This document shows, piece by piece, positions 28,322-38,300 of a stretch of DNA of 64,000 bases (position 1 is its first letter; each line of letters opens with the position of its first letter). Location of the stretch: NCBI RefSeq assembly GCF_028687635.1, contig NZ_JAQTZS010000007.1, forward strand, positions 1-64,000, in the 5' to 3' direction. The position numbers and the translations under genes are program-made. The notes under the pieces are model-generated. The model did not search any database, had not been told where the DNA came from, and worked only from the letters and a program-made list of their open reading frames with translations. The stretch is from Malikia sp. Its GTDB lineage: Bacteria > Pseudomonadota > Gammaproteobacteria > Burkholderiales > Burkholderiaceae_C.

Positions 28322-28971
28322 GCGTCGTCCTCGTCTTCAGCGGCGTCCTCGGCGGCCTGGGCCGCTGCGGCATCGCCGTCGAGCTTGGCGCGCACGAGCT
28401 GGAAGATCTCGCGGAAGGATTTGCCGTGGCGTGGTGCCTCGCCCTCTTGCGCCGGCACGGCGTCCTTGCGCGCCTGGCGCACCAGCGTGCGCAAGCGCTG
28501 CAGGTCGGCGTCCGGGTCGAGCCGCAGCCAGGCCTCCAGCGCCTCGTCCTCGGCGATCAGGCGGTCGCGCCATTGCTCGGCCTGGTGCAGGCGCAGCGTG
28601 TCCTTGGCGCTGCCCTGGTGCTGGACCTTGAGGGATTCCTCGATCGCGGCCACGGTGGCCTCGTCGAGCTTGCGCATCAGCTTGCCGATGAACTGCATCT
28701 GGCGCCGCTTGCCCTCGAAGTTGGTGATGCGCTTGGCTTCGACCATCGCGTCGAGCAGGCGGTCGGGCAGGGCGAGCTTGTCCAGCAGGCCGCGGCGCAG
28801 CGTGAGCAGCTGCTCGCCGAGCAACTGCAGGTGGTCGCTGTGTTTCTTGAGATCGGTCCGGCTGAGGTCGACGTCGCCGCGCAGTTCGCGCTTGAGTTCG
28901 AGGTCGAGTTCGCTGCCAAGGGCAACGAAGTGGCCCTTGACGTAATAGCCTTTGGTGGGTTTGCGTGACAT
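28318..28971 (-). CDS. darP: Ribosome biogenesis factor DarP (YjgA, DUF615)
   Basis: This 217-aa highly charged helical protein associates with late 50S ribosome precursors in E. coli. Characteristic stretches are LGEQLLTLRRGLLDKLALPD, EAKRITNFEGKRRQMQFIGK and LRTLVRQARKDA. The ATG at 28971 gives the usual family start; the frame remains open further upstream, into pmbA. The C-terminal tail is Ala/Asp/Glu-rich. It is divergent from pmbA with only 22 bases between start codons, so promoters must overlap or lie inside genes. Confidence 0.93.
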   Translation of the reverse strand: MSRKPTKGYYVKGHFVALGSELDLELKRELRGDVDLSRTDLKKHSDHLQLLGEQLLTLRRGLLDKLALPDRLLDAMVEAKRITNFEGKRRQMQFIGKLMRKLDEATVAAIEESLKVQHQGSAKDTLRLHQAEQWRDRLIAEDEALEAWLRLDPDADLQRLRTLVRQARKDAVPAQEGEAPRHGKSFREIFQLVRAKLDGDAAAAQAAEDAAEDEDDA

Positions 28972-28993
28972 GCCAAGTATCATAGCCGCCGAC

Positions 28994-30412
28994 ATGAAGA
29001 AGACCAGCGCCGCCTCCACCCCTTCGCCCCAGTCCCAGCCCGAGACTGGCTTCCAGTTCAGCCGGACCCAGTTCGAGGAATTGTCCGATCTTGCCCTCTC
29101 GCACGCCCGTTCGCTGGGCGCGCAGGACGGGGGCATCGACGTCTCCGAGGGCGCCGGCCTGAGCGTCTCGGTGCGCAAGGGCGAGCTCGAGAACGTCGAG
29201 CGCAACCGCGACAAGTCGCTCGGCATCACGCTCTACCTCGGACAGCGGCGCGGCAACGCCTCGACCTCGGACTTCAGTCCGGCCGCGATCCGGCGCACGG
29301 TGCAGGCGGCCTACGACATCGCGCGCTTCACGGCCGAGGACCCGGTGGCCGGCCTGCCCGACGAGCAGGACATCGCCAACGACTATCCCGACCTCGACCT
29401 GTTCCACCCCTGGGCCGTCACGCCCGAGGAGGCGCTGCAGATCGCGCTGCGCTGCGAGGCCGCCGCCTTCGCGACCAGCAAGAAGATCACCAACAGCGAG
29501 GGCGCGGGCGTCTCGGCCCAGCAGTCGCATTTCTTCACCGAGCACATGCGCGGCGGCGAGCGCGGACGTATCGGCATCTTCCGTGGCGGCTACGCGAGCT
29601 CGCGCCACAGCTTCTCGGTCGCGCCGATCGCGGGCCGGGGCGCCAACATGCAGCGCGACGCCTGGTACAGCTCGATGCGCTCGCCGGCCGAGCTGGCCAG
29701 CCCGGAAGCGGTCGGGCGCTACGCGGCCGAGCGCGCGCTGGCGCGCCTGAAGCCGCGCCAGGTCGCGACCACCGAATGCCCGGTGCTGTTCGAGGCGCCG
29801 CTGGCCGCCGGCCTGCTCGGCGGCTTCGTGCAGGCGGTCAGCGGCGGCGCGCTCTACCGCAAGACCAGCTTCCTGCTCGACAGCCTGGGCACCCAGGTGT
29901 TTCCGGACCACATCGACATCCTGGAAGACCCGCATCTGCGCGGCGGCAAGGGGAGCGCGCCGTTCGACGACGAGGGCGTGCGCACCGCGCGCCGCCAGGT
30001 GGTCGAGGCGGGCCGGGTGCAGGGCTATTTCCTCAGCACCTATTCGGCGCGCAAGCTCGGCATGCGCACCACCGGCAACGCCGGCGGCTCGCACAACCTG
30101 ACGCTGAGCAGCCGCCTCACGCAGGCGGGCGACGACCTCGACGCGATGCTGCGCAAGCTCGGCACCGGCCTGTTCGTGACCGAGCTGATGGGGCAGGGGG
30201 TCAACTACGTGACCGGCGACTATTCGCGCGGCGCCTCGGGTTTCTGGGTCGAGAATGGCCGGATCGCCTTCCCGGTGCAGGAAATCACGATCGCCGGCAA
30301 CCTGCGCGAGATGCTGCGGGAGATCGTCGCGGTCGGCGCCGATGTCTACAACTACGGTGCCAAGAGCGTGGGCTCGGTGCTGATCAAGCGCATGAAGCTG
30401 GCGGGCAGCTGA
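28994..30412 (+). CDS. pmbA: Metalloprotease PmbA (TldE)
   Basis: PmbA/TldE (472 aa) is the partner of TldD in a heterodimeric protease that matures peptides such as microcins and degrades unfolded short peptides. Family features are SVRKGELENVERNRDKSLGI near residue 60, SEGAGVSAQQSHFF near 175, and the C-terminal GLFVTELMGQGVNYVTGDYS. TldE itself lacks the zinc site of TldD. The start at 28994 follows darP divergently. Its 3' end overlaps the convergent murI by 61 bp. Confidence 0.94.
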   Translation: MKKTSAASTPSPQSQPETGFQFSRTQFEELSDLALSHARSLGAQDGGIDVSEGAGLSVSVRKGELENVERNRDKSLGITLYLGQRRGNASTSDFSPAAIRRTVQAAYDIARFTAEDPVAGLPDEQDIANDYPDLDLFHPWAVTPEEALQIALRCEAAAFATSKKITNSEGAGVSAQQSHFFTEHMRGGERGRIGIFRGGYASSRHSFSVAPIAGRGANMQRDAWYSSMRSPAELASPEAVGRYAAERALARLKPRQVATTECPVLFEAPLAAGLLGGFVQAVSGGALYRKTSFLLDSLGTQVFPDHIDILEDPHLRGGKGSAPFDDEGVRTARRQVVEAGRVQGYFLSTYSARKLGMRTTGNAGGSHNLTLSSRLTQAGDDLDAMLRKLGTGLFVTELMGQGVNYVTGDYSRGASGFWVENGRIAFPVQEITIAGNLREMLREIVAVGADVYNYGAKSVGSVLIKRMKLAGS

Positions 30413-31212
30413 CCGACCTCGACCGGCGCGTCCCAGAGCGTGCCGATCACGGGGGCGATGCGCCGCGGGTCGGCGCTGGTCCAGAAGCGCACCTCGCCCG
30501 GCGGGTCGGAGTCGTGCCGCAGGCCCAGCGCATCGAGCCGGCGCCCGAGCTCGCGCGCCACGGCGGGTGCCGGGTCCAGCACCTGCACGGCGGCGCCCGC
30601 CAGCTGACGGATCAGCGGCAGCAGGAAGGGGTAATGGGTGCAGCCCAGCACCAGGGTGTCGGCGCCCTGGTCGAGCAGGGGCTGCACGTATTGCGCCACC
30701 GCTGCCAGGGTGGCGGCGCCGGTCAGCTCGCCACGCTCGACCCGCTCGACCCAGCCAGGGCAGGCTTGCAGCAGCAAGTGCTTGCCGCAGCCGTGAGTCC
30801 GCACCAGCCGTTCCAGCCCGGGGCTGGCGACGGTCTGGCGCGTCGCCAGCACGCCGACCACGCCGCTGCGCGTGGATTGTGCGGCCGGCTTGACGGCCGG
30901 CTCGATCGCCACGATCGGCAGCTGGGGGAAGGTCTGGCGCAGATGTTCGATCGCCAGGCCGGTCACGGTGTTGCAGGCCACCACCACCGCCTTGGCGCCT
31001 TGCTGCTGCAGGAAGCGGATGATCTGGCGCGAGCGCGCCTCGATGTAGTCGGCGCTCTTGTCGCCGTAGGGCGCATGGGCCGAGTCGGCCACGTAGCACA
31101 GCGCCTCGGCTGGCAGCGCGCGGCGAATCTCGCGCAGCACCGACAGGCCGCCAACGCCGGAATCGAACACGCCGATCGGGCGGTTGCGGTTCGGGTCGGG
31201 GGCGGCGCTCAT
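30352..31212 (-). CDS. murI: Glutamate racemase
   Basis: This 286-aa enzyme interconverts L- and D-glutamate for peptidoglycan. The two catalytic cysteines are in VVACNTVTG (about residue 82) and LVLGCTHYPFL (about 195), and the N-terminal IGVFDSGVGGLSVLRE binds substrate. The ATG at 31212 gives the standard start. It lies 26 bases behind yqeY on the same strand, so rpsU-yqeY-murI may be partly co-transcribed. Its 3' end overlaps pmbA by 61 bp. Confidence 0.95.
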   Translation of the reverse strand: MSAAPDPNRNRPIGVFDSGVGGLSVLREIRRALPAEALCYVADSAHAPYGDKSADYIEARSRQIIRFLQQQGAKAVVVACNTVTGLAIEHLRQTFPQLPIVAIEPAVKPAAQSTRSGVVGVLATRQTVASPGLERLVRTHGCGKHLLLQACPGWVERVERGELTGAATLAAVAQYVQPLLDQGADTLVLGCTHYPFLLPLIRQLAGAAVQVLDPAPAVARELGRRLDALGLRHDSDPPGEVRFWTSADPRRIAPVIGTLWDAPVEVGQLPASFMRLISTEPTLLAP

Positions 31213-31238
31213 CGCAACCGGGCGGGGTCTGGACAGGC

Positions 31239-31700
31239 TCAGCCGGCCAGCGCGGCCTTGACGGCGGCGGAGACCTGCGCCATCTCGGCCTTGCCAGCCA
31301 GGGCAGCCTTGGCGGCGGCCATCAGCTTGCCCATGTCGGCGGCGGCCGGCGCGCGGCCGAGTTCGGCGGTTACGCCCGCCACCACGGCCTGCACCGCGGC
31401 CGTGACCTCCTCGGCGCTCAGGCGCGCGGGCAGGTAGGCTTGCAGCACGGTGGCCTCGGACTTTTCCTTGGCGGCCAGGTCGTCGCGGCCGGCCTGCTCG
31501 AAGGCGGTGATCGAGTCCTTGCGCTGCTTGAGCATCTTGTCGACCACGGCGACCACCTGGGCATCGTCGAGCTGGAGCTGCTCGTCGACTTCCTTTTGCT
31601 TGATCGCGGCCAGCAGCAGGCGGATGGTGCCGAGGCGCTCCGTGTCCTTGGCGCGCATCGCGGTCTTCATGTCTTCGGTGATCTGTTCTTTGAGTGCCAT
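31239..31700 (-). CDS. yqeY: GatB/YqeY domain protein
   Basis: This 153-aa protein resembles the C-terminal tRNA-binding domain of GatB. It has the YqeY pattern: MALKEQITEDMKTAMRAKD, then RLLLAAIKQKEVDEQ, LQAYLPARLSAEE and MGKLMAAAKAALAGKA. Its function is not well defined; a tRNA- or amidase-related role is often suggested. It follows rpsU, the usual neighbour in many bacteria, but dnaG and rpoD are not next to it here. Confidence 0.93.
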   Translation of the reverse strand: MALKEQITEDMKTAMRAKDTERLGTIRLLLAAIKQKEVDEQLQLDDAQVVAVVDKMLKQRKDSITAFEQAGRDDLAAKEKSEATVLQAYLPARLSAEEVTAAVQAVVAGVTAELGRAPAAADMGKLMAAAKAALAGKAEMAQVSAAVKAALAG

Positions 31701-31764
31701 GGTCTGATCCTGGATAAAGGCCGATCTTAGCGCCTGCGCACCGCCGGCCGGGGGCCGGAAACGA

Positions 31765-31798
31765 CAAAGCCCGCCTGAGCGTCCTCCAGCGGGCTTGT
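31765..31798 (-). terminator. Hairpin terminator/attenuator behind rpsU
   Basis: AAGCCCGC (31767-31774) pairs with GCGGGCTT (31789-31796). On the minus strand it is followed by TGTCGTTT, a modest T tract, 39 bases after the rpsU stop. It probably ends most rpsU transcripts and limits read-through into yqeY. Confidence 0.65.
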
Positions 31799-31836
31799 GG
31801 CGCGGCCATGGGAGCCGCGGCGCTTGCGGGTACCGA

Positions 31837-32049
31837 TCAGTACAGGCGCTTGGGCAGCTGCATCGAGCGCACGCGCTTGTAGTGACGCTTGACGGCGGCG
31901 GCCTTCTTGCGCTTGCGCTCGGCGGTGGGCTTCTCGTAGAACTCGCGGGCGCGCAGGTCGGTCAGCAAGCCGAGCTTTTCGATGGTGCGCTTGAAGCGGC
32001 GCAGGGCGATGTCGTAGGGTTCGTTGTCTTTAACGCGGATCGTGGTCAT
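31837..32049 (-). CDS. rpsU: 30S ribosomal protein S21
   Basis: This is a 70-aa basic protein of the small ribosomal subunit. The sequence matches bS21 across its length: [20 protein letters not shown], then [21 protein letters not shown] and a basic end. S21 helps position the anti-Shine-Dalgarno end of 16S rRNA. No good ribosome-binding site is visible before its own ATG. A hairpin terminator separates it from yqeY. Confidence 0.97.
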   Translation of the reverse strand: MTTIRVKDNEPYDIALRRFKRTIEKLGLLTDLRAREFYEKPTAERKRKKAAAVKRHYKRVRSMQLPKRLY

Positions 32050-32232
32050 TAGCTAATGTCAAATTTGCGCCGCCGTCGATATCCAGGGAAGATCGGGCCT
32101 TGGATTCGTGCTTGCGGCAGTTGTTCCCCGTCTATCGTGATCTGGCCGACGGGGTTTGCCGGCAAAGAGGAAGATTATAGCTGCTCAAAAAGCGCCATGC
32201 TACGCTTGCCGTCATCAGAAAACGAGGTGTTC

Positions 32233-33723
32233 ATGTTCGAGTCGGCAGAAATCGGTCATCGCATCGACAAGAAGGTGTGGAAGGAGAAGGAGCCCCAGCT
32301 GCGCGCGGAGTTGCTCGAGATGCAGTTCCGGCTGCTGCGCGAGGCCCGCTTCGCGGTCGTGATCCTGGTCAACGGCGTCGATCTGGCCGGGCGCGGCGAG
32401 ACGGTCAACGTGCTCAACGAGTGGATGGACCCGCGCCATATCCGCACCGAGGCCTTCGGCCCGCTGAGCGATCCCGAGCGCCATCACCCCGAGATGTTCC
32501 GCTTCTGGCAGGTGCTGCCGCCCAAGGGGCATATCGGCATCCTGTTTGGCAACTGGTACACCGACCCCATCGTCGCGCATGCGCTGGGCGAGGAGAAGCA
32601 CGACCATTTCGTGCACCGGCTCGAACGCATCCGCCAGTTCGAGCGCATGCTGGCGGCCGAGGGCGTGCTGCTGTTGAAGTTCTGGTTCCACCTGTCCAAG
32701 AAGGCGGCCAAGGCGCGCATGAAGGAATTGCAGGCTTCGCCCCAGACCGCCTGGCGCGTGACCCCACAGGAGGAGCGCCACCTCAAGTCCTATGACGAGT
32801 TCGTCAGCGTCAGCGACGAGGCGCTGCGCAAGACCAGCCTGGGCGAGGCGCCCTGGCTGGTGATCGAGGGCAGCGATCCCTATTACCGCTGCCTGACGGC
32901 GGGCCAGTTGTTGCTCGATGCCGTCACCCGACGGCTGGACCAGCCGCAGGAGCGGCACAAGCCCGCTCAGCTCGCGCCGATGACGCGCCCGCTCGATGAC
33001 CGCAACCTGCTGTCGGCGCAGGACTACGCGCGCAGTGTCGAGCGCAAGCATTACGAGAGTCGGCTGGAGACGCTGCAGGGACGCCTCAACGGCTTGAGCC
33101 GCGACCCGCGCATGCAGCGGCAGTCGCTGGTGGTGGTGTTCGAGGGCATGGACGCGGCCGGCAAGGGCAGCACGATCCGGCGCATCACGCAGGCGCTCGA
33201 TGCGCGCTTCTACCGCGTGATCCCGGTGGCGGCGCCCAACGAGAACGAGCGCGCCCAGCCCTACCTCTGGCGCTTCTGGCGCTACATCCCCAAGCATGGC
33301 CGCTCGACCCTGTTCGATCGCAGCTGGTACGGCCGGGTGCTGGTCGAGCGGGTGGAGAACTACTGCACCGAGGCCGACTGGATGCGCGCCTACGGCGAGA
33401 TCAACGAGTTCGAGGAGGAGCTCAGCGAGGCGGGGGTGCTGATCGTCAAGTTCTGGCTCGCGATCACGCCCGACGAGCAGCTGCGCCGCTTCAAGCTGCG
33501 CAGCGAGACGCCGCACAAGAACTTCAAGATCACCGAGGACGACTGGCGCAACCGCGAGCAATGGCCGCTGTACGAGCAGGCGGTCGGCGACATGATCGAC
33601 CGCACCTCGACCCAGGTCGCGCCCTGGCATGTGGTCGCCTCGGACGACAAGCACTGGTCGCGGCTGGAGGTGCTCGAAGTGCTGTGCGACCGGATCGAGC
33701 GCGCGCTGGAGGCGCGGGGCTGA
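32233..33723 (+). CDS. pap: Polyphosphate:AMP phosphotransferase (two-domain PPK2, class II)
   Basis: This 496-aa enzyme transfers phosphate from polyphosphate to AMP to make ADP. It is a tandem duplication of the PPK2 fold. The second domain has a normal Walker A (EGMDAAGKGSTIRR, about residues 303-316), followed by WRFWRYIPKHGRSTLFDRSW. The first domain has the corresponding GVDLAGRGETVN near residue 48, with Arg in place of the Walker Lys, so it is probably not catalytic. The ATG at 32233 is supported by GAGG five bases upstream. It is divergent from rpsU across about 180 bases. Confidence 0.93.
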   Translation: MFESAEIGHRIDKKVWKEKEPQLRAELLEMQFRLLREARFAVVILVNGVDLAGRGETVNVLNEWMDPRHIRTEAFGPLSDPERHHPEMFRFWQVLPPKGHIGILFGNWYTDPIVAHALGEEKHDHFVHRLERIRQFERMLAAEGVLLLKFWFHLSKKAAKARMKELQASPQTAWRVTPQEERHLKSYDEFVSVSDEALRKTSLGEAPWLVIEGSDPYYRCLTAGQLLLDAVTRRLDQPQERHKPAQLAPMTRPLDDRNLLSAQDYARSVERKHYESRLETLQGRLNGLSRDPRMQRQSLVVVFEGMDAAGKGSTIRRITQALDARFYRVIPVAAPNENERAQPYLWRFWRYIPKHGRSTLFDRSWYGRVLVERVENYCTEADWMRAYGEINEFEEELSEAGVLIVKFWLAITPDEQLRRFKLRSETPHKNFKITEDDWRNREQWPLYEQAVGDMIDRTSTQVAPWHVVASDDKHWSRLEVLEVLCDRIERALEARG

Positions 33724-33854
33724 GCCTTGGGGGATGTGGGAGCTGCTGCGAGTAGCCGCCCCATGTTGACAGTGCGAGCTGGGAGGAATACTGTTTTCAT
33801 CCCTGCGGCCAGGCATTTGCAGAAGCCGCAGGCCATGTCACAGTGAGGTCAACC

Positions 33855-34094
33855 ATGAAGCACTTGATTCTGGCACTCGGTCTTGTCGCGCTCGCGCCAG
33901 CGGCCTTTGCTTACCACTGCCCCCAGGAGATGGCCGCGATCGACGCGAAGCTGGCGGCCCACCCCAAGCTCTCCGATGCCGACATGGCCAAGGTCAAGCA
34001 GTTGCGCGCCGACGGTGAAGCCGCGCACAAGGCCGGCAAGCATGACGAGTCCCTGAGACTTCTGGGCGAAGCGCAGAGGCTGCTGGGAATCTGA
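33855..34094 (+). CDS. Small exported protein of unknown function
   Basis: This 79-aa protein has a clear signal peptide (MKHLILALGLVALAPAAFA, cleavage before YHCPQEM). The mature part is a helical hairpin of about 60 residues: an MAAIDAKLAAHPKLSDADM segment, then VKQLRADGEAAHKAGKHDE and LRLLGEAQRLL. It contains a single Cys near the mature N-terminus (HCPQE), which is not in a lipobox. GAGG lies six bases before the ATG. Similar tiny periplasmic proteins are common in Comamonadaceae-like genomes, with no assigned role. Confidence 0.75.
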   Translation: MKHLILALGLVALAPAAFAYHCPQEMAAIDAKLAAHPKLSDADMAKVKQLRADGEAAHKAGKHDESLRLLGEAQRLLGI

Positions 34095-34116
34095 AAGAGC
34101 CAAGCCGCCCGAGCCC

Positions 34117-35373
34117 TCAGTCCTGCCCGGCCTGCTGGCGATCGGCGGCCAGCGCCTGCGCGCAGGCATGCCCGCTGGCCCAGGCCCACTGAAAGTTGTA
34201 GCCGCCGAGCCAGCCCGTGATGTCGGCCACCTCGCCGATGAAGTGCAGGCCGGGCTGTTTCGATTCCATGGTCTGCGATGACAGCTCGCGCGTGTCGATG
34301 CCGCCGAGCGTGACCTCGGCCTTGCGGTAGCCCTCGCTGCCGGTGGGGGTGAGCTCCCAGCGCGCGAGCCGTTCGGCCAGCAGATGGAGCGCCTTGTCGG
34401 AGGCCTCGGCGATCGGGCGCTGCCAGTCCGGGTTCTGGCGGGTCCAGGCATCGGCCAGGCGCGCGGGCAGCAGGGTGGCGAGCTCGTTGGCGATCAGCTT
34501 GCGCGAGCGGCCCTTGGCTTCGAGCAGCCGCTGCGCCAGGTCGAGCTCGGGCGCGAGGTTGACGCGGATCGGCTGGCCTTCGCGCCAGTAGCTCGAAATC
34601 TGCAGCACGGCCGGCCCGCTCAGGCCCCGGTGCGTGAACAGCAGGTCCTCGTGGAAGCTGATCCGGGTCTTCTTGGCACCGGTCTCGATCTCGACTGGCA
34701 GCGCCAGGCCGGCGAGGTCGGCGTAGGGCGCCCAGGCCGCGCCGTCGAAGGTCAGCGGCACCAGACCCGGCAGGCGCTCGACCAGGCGCAGGCCGAACTG
34801 CTGCGCGACCCGGTAGCCGAAGTCGCTGGCGCCGATCTTCGGAATCGACAGGCCGCCGGTCGCGATCACCAGCGAGCGGCAGCCGACCGCGCCGCGATCG
34901 GTCGCCAGCTGGTAGCGCGTGGCCGGGTCGGCATCGGAAAAGACAATCTCGCGCACGCCGCAGGGCTGCCAGCGCTGCACGCCGCCGGCCTCGCATTCCT
35001 TCAGCAGCACCTCGATCACGTCCTCGGCCGAGCGGCTGCAGAACAGCTGGCCCTTGTGCTTTTCCTCGAACGGCACGCCGTGGCGCTGCAGCAGCCCGAT
35101 GAAGTCGGCCGGCTGGTAGCGCGACAGCGCCGAGCGGCAGAACTGCGGGTTGGCGCCGACGTAATGCTGCTGCGGCTGGCGCGGGTTGAGCTCGCGGTTG
35201 GTGAAGTTGCAGCGGCCGCCGCCCGAGATGCGGATCTTCTCGGCCACCTTGGGTGAATGGTCGAGCAGCAGCACGCGCAGACCGAGCTGGCCGGCCACGC
35301 CGGCGCAGAACAGGCCGGCGGCACCCGCGCCGACGATGACGACATCGAATTTTTCTGGCTGCACGTCAGACAT
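34117..35373 (-). CDS. HI0933-family FAD-dependent oxidoreductase (YhiN-like)
   Basis: This is a 418-aa flavoprotein. The FAD-binding start FDVVIVGAGAAGLFCAGVAG, the conserved EKIRISGGGRCNFTN near residue 45, and the C-terminal GLHFIGEVADITGWLGGYNF are all present. The reaction is not established for the family. The start codon at 35373 lies inside the 3' end of the restriction gene res (8-bp overlap), so expression probably depends on the R-M operon unless a promoter lies inside res. It is the second family member in the window (the other is at 347-1672). Confidence 0.9.
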   Translation of the reverse strand: MSDVQPEKFDVVIVGAGAAGLFCAGVAGQLGLRVLLLDHSPKVAEKIRISGGGRCNFTNRELNPRQPQQHYVGANPQFCRSALSRYQPADFIGLLQRHGVPFEEKHKGQLFCSRSAEDVIEVLLKECEAGGVQRWQPCGVREIVFSDADPATRYQLATDRGAVGCRSLVIATGGLSIPKIGASDFGYRVAQQFGLRLVERLPGLVPLTFDGAAWAPYADLAGLALPVEIETGAKKTRISFHEDLLFTHRGLSGPAVLQISSYWREGQPIRVNLAPELDLAQRLLEAKGRSRKLIANELATLLPARLADAWTRQNPDWQRPIAEASDKALHLLAERLARWELTPTGSEGYRKAEVTLGGIDTRELSSQTMESKQPGLHFIGEVADITGWLGGYNFQWAWASGHACAQALAADRQQAGQD

Positions 35374-38300
35374 GGTTTCCGATTTCTGGCAACTTCGGCA
35401 TGAAGTCGTCGATAGTAAGTTCGCCGATCGGCTCTGTGTGCAGCCCACTGGCCGAATGATGCGCGATCACGTCGTCGACCTTCGAGGGCTCGGCCTTGAC
35501 CACGTCCCAGCACCAGGTGCCGAAGCCGCCGCGCTCGTTGACGGCACGTACCCAGGTGTCGAGAGCCATGCGCTTGTTGCGGTTCTGGTCCGAATCCTCG
35601 CCCTTGATCTCCAGCACGAGGTGCTTGCCATTGGCGAGGCGGATCAGGAAGTCCGGCACGAACTTGCGCTTGCTGCCGCGCCAGAGGTAGTAGATCTGGA
35701 AACCCAGATGGTCATTCTTGGCATAGGCCGAGACGTCAGACCGCTTCTCCAGTAGGGTGGCCGTGTAATGCTCCCAGGTACTGTCGACCACCGCATGGCT
35801 GAGCTGCGACTTCGACGTTTCCAGATAGGGCTTGGTGGAATACCAGGTCCGCATCAGGCGGGTCGATCCGATCGGGAATTCGGGATCGAACACCGGTTCC
35901 AGCCTGTCATGGTTCTGCTGCTGGATCTGCGTTACCACGTGCTGCACCAAAGTGTCGATCGACAGCGCGACCAGGATGCGCTTGCGCAGCGGGTCCTGAT
36001 GGAACAGCGAAGGAATCTCGAGCTGCTTCGAGTTGAAGAACTGCTCGACGAGACGCACCAGCTGCTGGATCAGCCACTCGCGCCCACCGACGTAGCCGTG
36101 TTCGACAGTCGAGAGCGCCTTGCGCGCAGCCAGGAACAGCAGTCGTTGCAGACGGAACTCCTCGGGCAAAGCCTCGAGGTCGATCGATACGGCCTTGGAC
36201 AGATCGGCGGCACCGCCCAGCGCCGGCGCCAGATCAGCCGTCACATGAATCTGGGCCGGATCAATCTTCAGCGGTGGCATTTTTGACCAGTCCACCGTGA
36301 GCTCAGGCCGCACCACCACATCCACCCGCAGCACATTGGGCCAGCTGATCTCCAGTTCGGCTCGATCCGCGATGGATTCGATCTGCGTACTGGACTTGGG
36401 CGGGGGCGGCGGATCACCGTCACCGTCGGATTCCTGGAAGATCGACAGCGGCACGCCAAAGACGTTGACGAACTCGGGCCGGAACAGTTCGCGCGTCACG
36501 CCATCGGGGCACAGCACCGGCTCGGTGTCATAGGACACGCGCCGCAGGCCGCGACCAATCACCTGCTCGCACAGCAGCTGGCTGGTGAAGGCTCGCAGTC
36601 CCATGATGTGGGTCACGTTCTTGGCGTCCCAGCCCTCCGAGAGCATCGCGACCGAAATCACCTTCTGCAGGTCCTGGCCTGCGCTACCGCGCTTGCCTAC
36701 GTTGTCGATGATGGCTCGCAGCAAGCTCTCCTTGTCCAGTGCCAACATCTCTTTTTGGCGAGCCGAAGGGATTCGTGCAGCTTTCACGATTTCCTGCAAG
36801 CGCTGCATGTAATCGGTACCTTCGCCCAAATAACCACGCACGCTTTGTGACAAAGGCGCGCGGTCGATCAAGGCTTGGAGTTGCGCGTCTGAAGACAGTT
36901 GGGACAATTTTTGGATTTCGACATCGGACATACCCATATGCTTGGCTAGCGACCCCAGCTTGTCCGCATCCTTCTTCTTTTTTTCCAGTTCAGTGCTCAC
37001 GCCATCAGGCAATTTCAACGCCTTAATCAACACGCCAAGACGTACTTTGAAAGCACTTTCTGAGCTAGATTTCTCCCCAATCTCAGCACTGTTGAGCACC
37101 TTGGAGTCGACGCGCAGCGTGCGCTCGGGTGCCTTGAGCTCGGGCCAGTAGGCATCGCCCTGGCGGAAATAGTGTTCGACCCGCGCCGCTGTCTCGGTCT
37201 TGTTGCAGACGGTCAGCATCACGGGCGGCGACAGATGCCCGGCCGCTTTCCAGGCCACCATGGTCTCGCGCCAGTCGGCACCCAGCAGCGTGTAGGCCTC
37301 CTGCACGATCTGCGGCAAGGCCTCGTGGGGCTCGGCACCGCGACGGTTCAGGTCTTCCGCGACCTCGGGTTCGCGGTAGAGGTGGTACAGCTTGCTGCGG
37401 TAGGTCTGCGCATTGGGCAAGGCGTTGTCGCGGATCACCACCCGCGGCGTCTTGACCAGGCCCGCCTCGATCGCATCGTTGAGGCCGAAATCCGACACCA
37501 CCCATTCGAACAGCGACTGCTCGGTGCTGGTCCTGCCGGTCGGCGCAAAAGGCGTGGCCGAGAGATCGAAGCAGCGCGTGATGCGGCGCATCTTGTGGAT
37601 GCGGTCCAGGCCCTCGATCCAGCGCGTCGCCTCTTCGAGGTCTATGCCCAGCTCCTCGGCGTCCTTCTTGCTGACCTTGGCCTCGGCCGGCTTACGGTAG
37701 GCGTGGTGCGCCTCGTCGTTGATGATGACCAGATCCTTGTACGCGGCCAGTTTGCCGAGCACGCGGCGCACATAGGCCTCGTCGCTCTCGGCGCCCTTCC
37801 TGACCACGGACTTGGCCTGTTCCTTGAGCGGCATCAGGCTGTGCCAGTTGTCGATCAGCAGTTCGACCTGGTTGAGCTTCTGGCGCAAGGCCTCGTTGGG
37901 ACAGACCGAGAACAGGTCGTAGTAGTTCTCCGGGTGACCTGGCTGCAGCACCTGCAGGCGCTCCTTCACCGTCAGGCCAGGGGCGACGATGAAGATCGCG
38001 CGGGAGAAATCCTTGTTGCGCTTCGGGTAGGTCAGCGCGTTGAGCACCTGCCAGGTGATGATCATCGCCATCACCGTGGTCTTGCCGCTGCCGGTCGCCA
38101 TCTTGCTGCACAGGCGCTCCCAGGCACCGCCGTCGCCCGGAATCGCCACGCCCTGTTTGAACTCGGACGGCGCCTCCACCTGCCAGATCAACGTCTCGAT
38201 GGCTTCGAGCTGGCAGAAATAGAAGGCGTACAGGCGCCTGGCTCCCCCATCGCGCCAATGCTCAAGCAGCTGCCGGGTGATGGCGGTCACACCGGGGTAG

